The notes beneath the pieces are model-generated. The model saw nothing but the letters and a program-made list of their open reading frames with translations, made no database searches and was not told the DNA's origin. Source: JBAWAP01 sp049589355 (GTDB taxonomy: Bacteria > Chloroflexota > Anaerolineae > VGOG01). From it: 14,228 nt of DNA. Each line of letters starts with the position of its first letter. The stretch's first letter is position 1. Below, piece by piece: positions 7,160-13,112 of the stretch. The stretch is from contig JBAWAP010000173.1 in assembly GCA_049589355.1 (NCBI GenBank), positions 1-14,228 of the forward strand. Reading direction: 5' to 3'. The position numbers and the translations under genes are program-made.

Positions 7160-8176
7160 TCACGAGGGTTGCTCCGGCCTCAGCTCGTCCGGCAGGCTGG
7201 CCCGCACGTTGGCGTAGACAGCCTCATTGACCTCCACGCCCAGACTCTCTAGGGCCAGAAAAACAGCCCCTACAACCGGCTCAAACTCCGGAAGTACGAT
7301 GGTGGCCTGGGGAGCTATCCTGTGCACCATCTGAGTAATCGTGTCAGCTAGCAGCGGACCTTTCCCCTTGAACACACTGCCCCCAAGCACCACCTCCACA
7401 TCGGTGGTTTCCAACCCCAACCGCTTGATGATCGCGTTGGCTGTGGTTCCCACCTCGGTCCCTACCCGCACCAAGAGATCCTGAGCCACCTGGTCCCCGC
7501 CATAGGCTGCCTCGAAGAGGAGGGGCACTAACGCAAGGAGGCGCCGTTGGTCAAACTGGCCGGGATAGTACTCGAACTGGCTCTGGTAGAGCTGGGAGAT
7601 CAGCTCCTCCACCGAAGGGAGCCCCAGGGCAGTGAGAACCTTCTCCGTCAGCACGGTGGGCTGGCCCCGCCCGTCCCAGGCCCGGCAGATGAGACGGATC
7701 ACCTCCTGGGCGATATCGCCGCCCCCGCCCCAATCGCCCGACAGCATCCCCAGGCCCGGCAGTTGGATCTCCTGCCCGTCGGGCCCGATGCCGCCCGCAT
7801 TGAAGCCGGCCCCGCTTATGACGGCCACCCCCCAACTCCGCTTGAGGCCGGCTCGCAGGGCGACCAGGGTATCGTTCTTGATGCGTACCCGTCGGGCGAT
7901 CCCCATTCCCCCGACTGCCGGGGTCAGGAGAGCAAAATCTACAGGCAGGTCAGCTCCGGCCAGGCCGAAGAAGCCCAAGTCCACGGGAGGAGACGCGCCA
8001 GCCTGAGCCAGGGCCTCCTCGGAGGATCGTCTGATCTCGGCCAGGGCCGGTTCCAGTCCGGCCACCTGGTGGTTGCCTGACCCACCCTGGCCAAACCCCA
8101 GGATATGGCCATATTCGTCGGCGACCAGAGCGAAGGTCTTGGTTGCGCCAGCATCTACGCCCAGAACGAGACTCAT
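7160..8176 (-). CDS. BadF/NAGK-family sugar kinase
   Basis: Predicted ATP-dependent cytoplasmic sugar kinase of the BadF/BadG/BcrA/BcrD fold, the ASKHA group that includes N-acetylglucosamine kinase. Visible motifs over 338 residues: phosphate-1 loop GVDAGATKT near 6-14, FGLAGAD near 70-76, the putative catalytic Asp in KNDTLVALRAG near 100-110, the phosphate-2 loop VISGAGFNAGG near 119-129, SGDWGGGGDIAQEV near 146-159, and the adenosine-region VVLGGSVFKG near 262-271. Its ATG overlaps the GH4 stop codon (ATGA), with GAGGGGAGG directly before it, so translation is probably coupled. The substrate is not evident: GlcNAc or glucosamine, a monosaccharide released nearby, or the 6-OH of a disaccharide that GH4 then cleaves. 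It is not a true BadF reductase activator, since the window carries no such system. Confidence 0.85.
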   Translation of the reverse strand: MSLVLGVDAGATKTFALVADEYGHILGFGQGGSGNHQVAGLEPALAEIRRSSEEALAQAGASPPVDLGFFGLAGADLPVDFALLTPAVGGMGIARRVRIKNDTLVALRAGLKRSWGVAVISGAGFNAGGIGPDGQEIQLPGLGMLSGDWGGGGDIAQEVIRLICRAWDGRGQPTVLTEKVLTALGLPSVEELISQLYQSQFEYYPGQFDQRRLLALVPLLFEAAYGGDQVAQDLLVRVGTEVGTTANAIIKRLGLETTDVEVVLGGSVFKGKGPLLADTITQMVHRIAPQATIVLPEFEPVVGAVFLALESLGVEVNEAVYANVRASLPDELRPEQPS

Positions 8177-9456
8177 GTCCTCCCCTCGAATTGCGGCAGG
8201 TAAGCCCGGTTGGCCTCCTTGATGGCCGCCCAGAGCCCCTGGGCCACGGCAAAGGAGGGCACCAACGGATGGGCCAAAAGAGCTTGCAAGGCCGCTTGCT
8301 CATCCCCCTCCACTCCGGCCATGACTGTCAGCTCCTCGTAGGCCTTGACGGCCTGGGTCAGCCCCCGTATCGCCGGAGGCATGGGGGTCACGGGGATCGC
8401 TCGGGCGCCGCTCCCATTGATCACTGAGGGCAGCTCCACCACACAATCCGGAGGGAGATCGGGCAGGGCACCGTTATTGCGCGTGTTGACGATGTGCACC
8501 TCACCCTTGTCGTGATGGATAGCGCTGATGACGGCCACGGCTACGGTGGAATAGTGGGCCCCGCCTCGCTTCTCCAGAAGTTTAGGTTTGTGCCTGAGGT
8601 TGGGGTCAGCGTAGAGCTCCAGCAGGCTGGCTTCGATCTCCTGGACTACCTCTCCCCGGGTTTTCCCCGCCCGGCGTTGCTCGGCCACCACCTGATCATG
8701 GTTGTAGTAATAGGTCAGGTAGTAACTGGGGAGCAGCCCCAGCGTCTCGAGGAGTTCTGGGGAAAAGGGATATTCGCCTGCCCTGGCCATGGCAATGGCA
8801 CTTTCCAGCACCTGGTCGAAGACCTCCTCGCCTTCTAACCTCACGCCGCGAATCCAGCTCAGGTGGTTCAGTCCAACGTAATCCAACTGGATACGTTCAG
8901 GAGCAACACCCAACTGCTGGGCGATGCCCTGCTGGAATCCAAAGGGCGAGTTGCACAGGCCAATGGTCGGGATAGCGGTGTATTTGAGCAGGGCCTCGGT
9001 GATGATGCCCGAAGGATTGGTGAAGTTGATGAGGTGGGCCTCTGGCGCCACCTCGGCCATGTCGTGGGCAATGTCCAGGAGTATAGGAATGGTGCGCAGC
9101 GCCTTGGCAAAGCCGCCTGGGCCTGTGGTCTCCTGACCCACCACCCCAAATTGAAGGGGGATGTTCTCATCTTGGATGCGGCAGGCCAGCCCCCCTACTC
9201 GAATCTGGGTAATGACGTAATCGGCTCCTTCGAGCGCTTCTTTCCGCTGAGTCGTAAGCCTCAGTGCGATGTCGGCCTCGGCTGCCCGCAGCATGCGCTC
9301 CGCCAGTCCGCCCACAACGCGCAATCTGTTCTCATCAATGTCCATCAGAGTGATGGCCGCCACGGGCAATTCATCCCCTCTCTCGATGAAACCTTCGATG
9401 AGCTCCGGAGTATAGGTGCTGCCTCCACCGATGACACAGATCTTCAGTCCACCCAC
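8173..9456 (-). CDS. GH4 NAD-dependent 6-phospho-glycosidase-like
   Basis: GH4 enzymes use NAD+ and a divalent metal to cleave glycosides by oxidation-elimination, often of 6-phosphorylated disaccharides. Here KICVIGGGSTYTPELIEGF near 5-23 is the Rossmann start, QETTGPGGFAKALRTIP near 108-124 resembles 6-phospho-beta-glucosidases, NFTNPSG lies near 144-150, and the metal ligands are probably Cys168 (GLCNSPFGF) and His198 (GLNHLSW). The start is placed at the GTG at 9456: CGGAG lies 7 bases upstream, the Rossmann strand begins four residues later, and the 427-residue product fits the family. The same frame is open back to 9681, but those 75 codons are repeat-derived and end in a spurious signal-peptide-like stretch. 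It overlaps the kinase by 4 bp. Exact substrate unknown; a phospho-beta-glucoside or -mannoside is the best guess. Confidence 0.88.
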   Translation of the reverse strand: MGGLKICVIGGGSTYTPELIEGFIERGDELPVAAITLMDIDENRLRVVGGLAERMLRAAEADIALRLTTQRKEALEGADYVITQIRVGGLACRIQDENIPLQFGVVGQETTGPGGFAKALRTIPILLDIAHDMAEVAPEAHLINFTNPSGIITEALLKYTAIPTIGLCNSPFGFQQGIAQQLGVAPERIQLDYVGLNHLSWIRGVRLEGEEVFDQVLESAIAMARAGEYPFSPELLETLGLLPSYYLTYYYNHDQVVAEQRRAGKTRGEVVQEIEASLLELYADPNLRHKPKLLEKRGGAHYSTVAVAVISAIHHDKGEVHIVNTRNNGALPDLPPDCVVELPSVINGSGARAIPVTPMPPAIRGLTQAVKAYEELTVMAGVEGDEQAALQALLAHPLVPSFAVAQGLWAAIKEANRAYLPQFEGRT

Positions 9457-9463
9457 TTCGCGT

Positions 9464-9468
9464 CTCCG
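9464..9468 (-). promoter_or_regulatory. Ribosome binding site deciding GH4 GTG start
   Basis: CGGAG on the minus strand, 7 bases before the GTG at 9456, just ahead of the nucleotide-binding strand. This argues against the longer reading frame that opens at 9681. Confidence 0.55.
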
Positions 9469-9477
9469 CTGCAGCTC

Positions 9478-9501
9478 AGAGCTTGTGTTGAGCTTGTCGA
9501 A
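9478..9501. repeat. Dispersed TTCGACAAGCTCA-type repeat in GH4 leader
   Basis: On the minus strand this reads TTCGACAAGCTCAACACAAG followed by CTCT, a diverged member of the CCTTCGAC...GCTCAGG...CAGG family also seen at 5002, 9591 and 10474. It lies between the terminator hairpin and the GH4 start, leaving about 20 bases before the GTG. Confidence 0.55.
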
Positions 9502-9520
9502 ACAATGGCTACACTGCTGC

Positions 9521-9552
9521 GAAAAAGCGAGTGTGCAGGATACCACACTCGC
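9521..9552 (-). terminator. Rho-independent terminator or attenuator between GH130 and GH4
   Basis: On the minus strand GCGAGTGTG and CACACTCGC form a perfect 9-bp stem around an 8-base loop (stem 9527-9535 with 9544-9552) followed at once by TTTTT (9526-9522). It is about 100 bp after the GH130 stop and 65 bp before the GH4 start. It could end the GH130 transcript or act as an attenuator of GH4-kinase-epimerase. No clear promoter boxes were found in the remaining 65 bp. Confidence 0.7.
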
Positions 9553-9590
9553 CATCGTTAGCGTGCCCAGGACTACTGCCCTCCGCCAGG

Positions 9591-9618
9591 CCTGCCCTGA
9601 GCCCTGTCGAAGGGTGCC
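9591..9618. repeat. Dispersed CCTTCGACAGGGCTCAGGGCAGG repeat after GH130
   Basis: On the minus strand this reads GGCACCCTTCGACAGGGC then TCAGGGCAGG, a good copy of the family found inside the beta-mannosidase and GH130 genes. It is intergenic here, between the GH130 stop (9653) and the terminator at 9552. Confidence 0.65.
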
Positions 9619-9652
9619 CGGCCTCGAGGCGCCAGACCTTCGCATTGATCCT

Positions 9653-10666
9653 TCAGAGAGAATTCGCTTTGATGAAATCAATTAGCTCATCGGCTTTCGC
9701 ATAAGCCAGACATGTCACCGTGTCAGCCCCACCGTAGTAGATGGCGATCCGACCGGTGGCGGCATCGGTCAGGGCGGCGCAGGGGAAGGCCACGTTGGGT
9801 ACGTCGCCAACCTGCTCATAGATTTCCTTGGGATGCAGCAAATACGGCTCGGTGCGATAGAGCACTTTCCAGGGCTGGTGGATATCCAGCAGCGCGGCAC
9901 CCATCGAGTAGACGAAGCCATTACAGGAGGTCAGCACCCCGTGGTAGAGCATCAGCCAGCCCTCGGTCGTTTCAATGGGGATGGGGCCGGCGCCAATCTT
10001 GGTGCTCTGCCAGCCGCCGGTGGGTCGCATGACCAGGCGGTGCTTGCCCCAATAGGTCATATCGGGGCTTTCAGAGTAGTAGATTTCTCCAAAAGGTGTG
10101 TGTCCACGATCGCTGGGGCGGCTGAGCATGGCGAAATTCCCATTGATTCGGCGCGGGAACAAGACGCCGTTTCGGTTGAAGGGCAGGAAGGCGTTCTCCA
10201 TCTGATAGAAAGTCTCGAAATCGTAGGTGTAAGCTACCCCGATGGTCGGCCAGCCGGCGAAGCTGTTGCACCAAGTGAGGTAGTAGCGATCCTCGATCCA
10301 GCAGACGCGCGGGTCATAACCGTAGCCCCACTCCATCGGTTCGAAGCCTTCGGCGGGCTGGAACTGGATGCGTTCATTGGCGATCTCCCAATCCAGCGCG
10401 TCCTTGCTGCGCCCGGCATGAAGCTGCATGACTCGGCGTTTGTCGTCGCAGCGAAAGACTCCGCGGAACTCACCCTTCCTTCGCTTACGCTCAGGACAAG
10501 GATACGGTACCACGGCCGAGTTGAAGATGCTGTTGGACGAGGGGATCAGATCCCGCGGGATGATGGGATTCTTCGAGTAGCGCCAGACCACTTCGTTGCA
10601 CTCAGGAGGGCGTTCTTCCCAGGGAATGTTGGGCAACTCAGGACCAATGATCTCTGCCCTTGACAT
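9653..10666 (-). CDS. GH130 beta-mannoside phosphorylase
   Basis: Predicted cytoplasmic phosphorylase releasing alpha-mannose 1-phosphate from beta-1,4-mannosides. The 337-residue five-bladed propeller carries GH130 subfamily-2 blocks: IPWEERPPECNEVVWRYS near 14-31, NPIIPRDLIPSSNSIFNSAV near 33-52, the catalytic Asp in GYGYDPRVCWIEDRYYLTWCN near 114-134 (about Asp118), IGVAYTYDFETF, FNRNGVLFPRRINGNFAMLSRPSDRGHTPFGEIYYSESPDM near 163-203, KIGAGPIP, YHGVLTSCNGFVYSMGAALLD, and GDVPNVAFPCAAL near 287-299. From memory it resembles the gut metagenome enzyme Uhgb_MP, which also acts on the Man-GlcNAc core of N-glycans. GGAGGGG precedes the ATG by about 9 bases. A repeat insertion adds CPERKRRKGE near 57-66. 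Possible substrates are mannosyl-glucose (from the epimerase), manno-oligosaccharides or Man-GlcNAc. Confidence 0.93.
   Translation of the reverse strand: MSRAEIIGPELPNIPWEERPPECNEVVWRYSKNPIIPRDLIPSSNSIFNSAVVPYPCPERKRRKGEFRGVFRCDDKRRVMQLHAGRSKDALDWEIANERIQFQPAEGFEPMEWGYGYDPRVCWIEDRYYLTWCNSFAGWPTIGVAYTYDFETFYQMENAFLPFNRNGVLFPRRINGNFAMLSRPSDRGHTPFGEIYYSESPDMTYWGKHRLVMRPTGGWQSTKIGAGPIPIETTEGWLMLYHGVLTSCNGFVYSMGAALLDIHQPWKVLYRTEPYLLHPKEIYEQVGDVPNVAFPCAALTDAATGRIAIYYGGADTVTCLAYAKADELIDFIKANSL
10474..10501. repeat. Dispersed repeat inserted in frame in GH130 gene
   Basis: The plus strand reads CCTTCCTTCGCTTACGC then TCAGGACAAGG, the same family as 5002-5059 and 9591-9618. In the GH130 frame it encodes the very basic CPERKRRKGE between the conserved SIFNSAVVPY and FRGVFRCDD blocks, where relatives (from memory) have only a short turn. 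Confidence 0.7.
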
Positions 10667-10669
10667 GCC

Positions 10670-10850
10670 TTACTTCCCCTCCGCATAGCGGAAACACGCC
10701 ACAGAATGCCCGTCTTCTGCCTCGACCAACGTGGGCTGCTGTCTCTGACAACCTTCCTCTGCTTCTGGACACCGTTCGTAATAGACACAGCCACTGGTGA
10801 GCTCTAACTGCTTTGCCTTCAGCTCCACCTTTACCTCTTCCCATTTCTTA
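10670..10850 (-). pseudogene. C-terminal remnant of an oligopeptide-type ABC ATPase
   Basis: In the frame ending at the TAA 10672-10670 the minus strand reads LTSGCVYYERCPEAEEGC, then QRQQPTLVEAEDGHSVACFR and a short YAEGK end. This is the C-terminal extension of Dpp/Opp-type ATP-binding subunits, with the four cysteines spaced as in the intact DppD-like protein of this window (C-x5-C-x6-C...C). Preceding codons (LDKKWEEVKVELKAKQLE) may also be native. No ATPase core lies upstream: by about 10850 the sequence has become the GH2 fragment. The remnant ends 3 bp before the GH130 ATG, implying that an ATPase gene once preceded GH130 in one operon. It has no start of its own and is presumably non-functional. 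Confidence 0.75.
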
Positions 10851-11259
10851 TCCAGGCGCGGACGTAGGCCACCGGCGACGAGAAGAACACGCGCAGCTCG
10901 TTCTCGCTCTCAACCAGGAGCTTGGCGACCTCCCAACGGTAGTGGCGGAATGCGTCCTCCGCGTGGCCCACCGGCTGACCGTTCAGCGTGACGTCGGCCA
11001 GCGTGTCCAACCCGTCACAGACCAGGAAGACGCGCTCTTCGTCGAGCAGCCGGGGCGCGACCTCGAAGGTGCACCGATACTCCCAATCGCGCTCGGCCAC
11101 CCACTGCACGCGCCGCTCGTTATCGCCGACGAAGGGATCGGGAATGCGCTCCAGGGCCAGCAGATCGGTGTGGACGGAGCCGGGCACCTGGGCTGGAAGC
11201 CACTCGTCGGTTCCCGCTTCCCGGAATTGCCAGTTATCGTTTAGAGATTGTGTATGCAT
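10831..11259 (-). pseudogene. Truncated GH2 beta-mannosidase, N-terminal domain only
   Basis: The 142-codon frame starts MHTQSLNDNWQFREAGT and carries the GH2 sugar-binding domain pattern: PAQVPGSVHTDLLALERIPDPF, ERDWEYRCTFEV, the DGLDTLADVTLNGQPVG block shared with the intact beta-mannosidase at 2928-5531, and the FFSSPVAYVR end of the jelly roll. It then stops after AWIRNGKR, with no Ig-like or catalytic domain; a full enzyme would be 800 or more residues. GAGG precedes the ATG by about 5 bases and the start is 29 bp after the DppF-like gene, so it is placed as the next gene of that operon. The break is at about 10845-10860, where the sequence switches to an ABC ATPase tail. An isolated sugar-binding domain is possible but unlikely. 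Confidence 0.82.
10840..10860. other. Chimeric junction: GH2 5' part joined to ABC ATPase 3' part
   Basis: On the minus strand, GH2 homology ends around the codons for AYVRAW and ATPase-like coding in another frame (LDKKWEEVK...) begins within about 10 bases. Both fragments have the same orientation, as expected from a deletion between two genes of one strand or from a wrong assembly join. Confidence 0.6.
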
Positions 11260-11288
11260 GTCGCCTCGCTGGAATGTCGGTCATAGGG

Positions 11289-12101
11289 TCACACAGTTGA
11301 GAGATCCCACTCTTCGTAGATCTTGGGTACATCATTGATCAGGCGTTGGGTGTATGCCTCTTTCGGGCGCAGAATCACCTCATCAGCAGATCCGTGTTCA
11401 ACAATTTTTCCATGCTCCATAATATATACGCTGTCAGAAACATAATATGCCAGGCCGATATCATGGGTGATGAAAATAAGCGTCATCCCGATTTCTTTAC
11501 GTAATTGCATCAGCATATCCAAGATGGTCGCGCGTGAACAGGCATCAATCATCGAGGTTGGCTCATCAGCCAGCAAGATCTTTGGGTTCAGGAGGAAGAT
11601 ACGGGCAATCATTAAGCGCTGCATCTGTCCGCCGGAAAGCTCAAATGGATACTTGTTGGTTAATTCTTCAAACTTCAAGTTGACAAAGCCGCACGCCTCT
11701 GCCATCAACTCTACTTTTTTTGCATGTGGAAGATGTCGACCGCCGCGCATGTTAATACAATCTAAAAGCACGGCATCAATCTTATTAAATATATTGTATG
11801 AAGAGTACGGATCCTGAAAGATCGCCTGAACACTTTTCCAGTACTCCTTTTTCTTCTTATGCGTACGGATATCGCGCTTTTTTCCCTGGAAGTAGATATC
11901 CCCCTCAGTAATACTGATCAATCCCAAAAGCATCTTCGCCAAAGTGGTCTTGCCGCTGCCCGATTCGCCCACGATCGAGACGAGTTCGCCCTCGTAGAAA
12001 TTGAAATCCACATGATCAACGGCTACCGTTTTCCGGCGGCCAAACCCAAACACCTTGGTAAGTCCTGACCCGCTCAGGCATACTTTTTTTTCATCAGCCA
12101 T
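11289..12101 (-). CDS. DppF-like ABC transporter ATP-binding protein
   Basis: Second ATPase subunit of an oligopeptide/oligosaccharide importer, acting at the inner face of the membrane. Over 270 residues it shows Walker A GESGSGKT (45-52), Q-loop AIFQDPYSS (Q96), signature LSGGQMQR (155-162), Walker B ILLADEPTS (175-183) and the switch His in FITHD (H213). After the signature the usual 'SALD' is SMID, a variant of the D-loop. The protein ends soon after the AYTQRLI motif and lacks the cysteine-bearing C-terminal extension of its DppD-like partner, so it is a short form. Its ATG overlaps the DppD stop by 8 bp (ATGGCTGA), indicating coupling. Its A/T-richer sequence contrasts with the genes to its left. 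Dpp-type systems for beta-mannosides and cello-oligosaccharides are known in Thermotoga, so sugar transport is plausible. Confidence 0.9.
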   Translation of the reverse strand: MADEKKVCLSGSGLTKVFGFGRRKTVAVDHVDFNFYEGELVSIVGESGSGKTTLAKMLLGLISITEGDIYFQGKKRDIRTHKKKKEYWKSVQAIFQDPYSSYNIFNKIDAVLLDCINMRGGRHLPHAKKVELMAEACGFVNLKFEELTNKYPFELSGGQMQRLMIARIFLLNPKILLADEPTSMIDACSRATILDMLMQLRKEIGMTLIFITHDIGLAYYVSDSVYIMEHGKIVEHGSADEVILRPKEAYTQRLINDVPKIYEEWDLSTV

Positions 12102-13104
12102 TTTTATAAAACTCTCTCAGTTGTTCTTCCGAAAAGATACAGCGGTAAGCGCGGCCGCCTCCAATTTCACGAAGATCGATAGAATGCGTCCTGCACTCTG
12201 GCCAAACGTATTTGCAGCGTTCAGCAAACTGGCAGCCAGACGGTGGGTTTTTAAGATTAGGCGGTACCCCAGGTATGGCTGTCAGTTTGACATCCCGCAG
12301 ACCTTCTTCAGGCACGATGATCGAGCCCATGAGGCCTTTGGCATAAGGGTGGAGTGGATCAAACACAACTTCTTTTGCGGTGCCCTTCTCCACAATCTGC
12401 CCTGCGTACATGACCATAATATCATCGGCCACGTTGTAAAGCAGCGGAAGCTCATGAGTGATGAAGATCATCGATTTGATGTAACCCTTTTCCATCAAGT
12501 TCTTTAGCATCTTGATGACCATCTTCTGTGAAGTGACATCGAGCGCGGAGGAAGGCTCATCAGCGATCAGCACTTTTGGAAAAAGAAGCACAGATACCGC
12601 GATCACCGTACGCTGTTTCATGCCGCCCGAAAGTTCAACGGGGTATTTTTGCAGTACTTCCGCTGGAAGCCCCAAGATATCACAGCATCCTGTGGCAAGA
12701 TCATAAATCTCTTTCTTGGTCTGGTATGGTGGCCCATGTGCTTGAATCACATCCTCAATAAAGTGGATGATCTTCTGGGTGGGGTTGAGCGCGTTCATCG
12801 CCGATTGGGGGATATAAGAGATCTCCGTCCCCAATATCGATTTACGAATGTCGTCAGGGTCCATCCCGGTAATATTACGCCCATCAATGATAATCTCGCC
12901 ACTCGTATAGTGCAGCGGAGGGAAGTAATATCCCATCAGGCTGAGCGCCAGCGTCGACTTTCCGCAGCCGGATTCTCCTGAAATTCCCAGCGTTTTCCCT
13001 TCTTCGACCTTCAGAGAAACGTGGTCAACAGCGTAAACATCTTCCTTAAACCGAGTGATATATTTTGTTGTCAGATCCTTGACCTCTAACATTACTCTTG
13101 GCAT
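12094..13104 (-). CDS. DppD-like ABC transporter ATP-binding protein
   Basis: First ATPase subunit of the importer; 336 residues from the ATG at 13104. Visible motifs: Walker A GESGCGKS (43-50), Q-loop SYIPQSAMNALNP (Q100), signature LSGGMKQR (158-165), Walker B VLIADEPSSALD (178-189), switch His in FITHE (H217), then the oligopeptide-type C-terminal extension HPYAKGL...IPGVPPNL near 252-284 and a four-cysteine motif CQFAERC-x6-C...C (about 291, 297, 304, 322), which in the family can hold an iron-sulfur cluster. The start is chosen because AGGTGA lies 4 bases upstream and the conserved core begins at once. A longer in-frame start at 13257 would lie wholly inside the permease gene and its extra 51 residues look unlike any ATPase. 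It begins 8 bp after the permease stop. Confidence 0.92.
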   Translation of the reverse strand: MPRVMLEVKDLTTKYITRFKEDVYAVDHVSLKVEEGKTLGISGESGCGKSTLALSLMGYYFPPLHYTSGEIIIDGRNITGMDPDDIRKSILGTEISYIPQSAMNALNPTQKIIHFIEDVIQAHGPPYQTKKEIYDLATGCCDILGLPAEVLQKYPVELSGGMKQRTVIAVSVLLFPKVLIADEPSSALDVTSQKMVIKMLKNLMEKGYIKSMIFITHELPLLYNVADDIMVMYAGQIVEKGTAKEVVFDPLHPYAKGLMGSIIVPEEGLRDVKLTAIPGVPPNLKNPPSGCQFAERCKYVWPECRTHSIDLREIGGGRAYRCIFSEEQLREFYKNG

Positions 13105-13112
13105 CTCATCAC

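Noticed and set aside
9457..9681. Signal-peptide-like N-terminal extension of GH4
   Set aside because: It is made of repeats and a terminator stem, a GTG with a good ribosome site lies at 9456, and the family is cytoplasmic.
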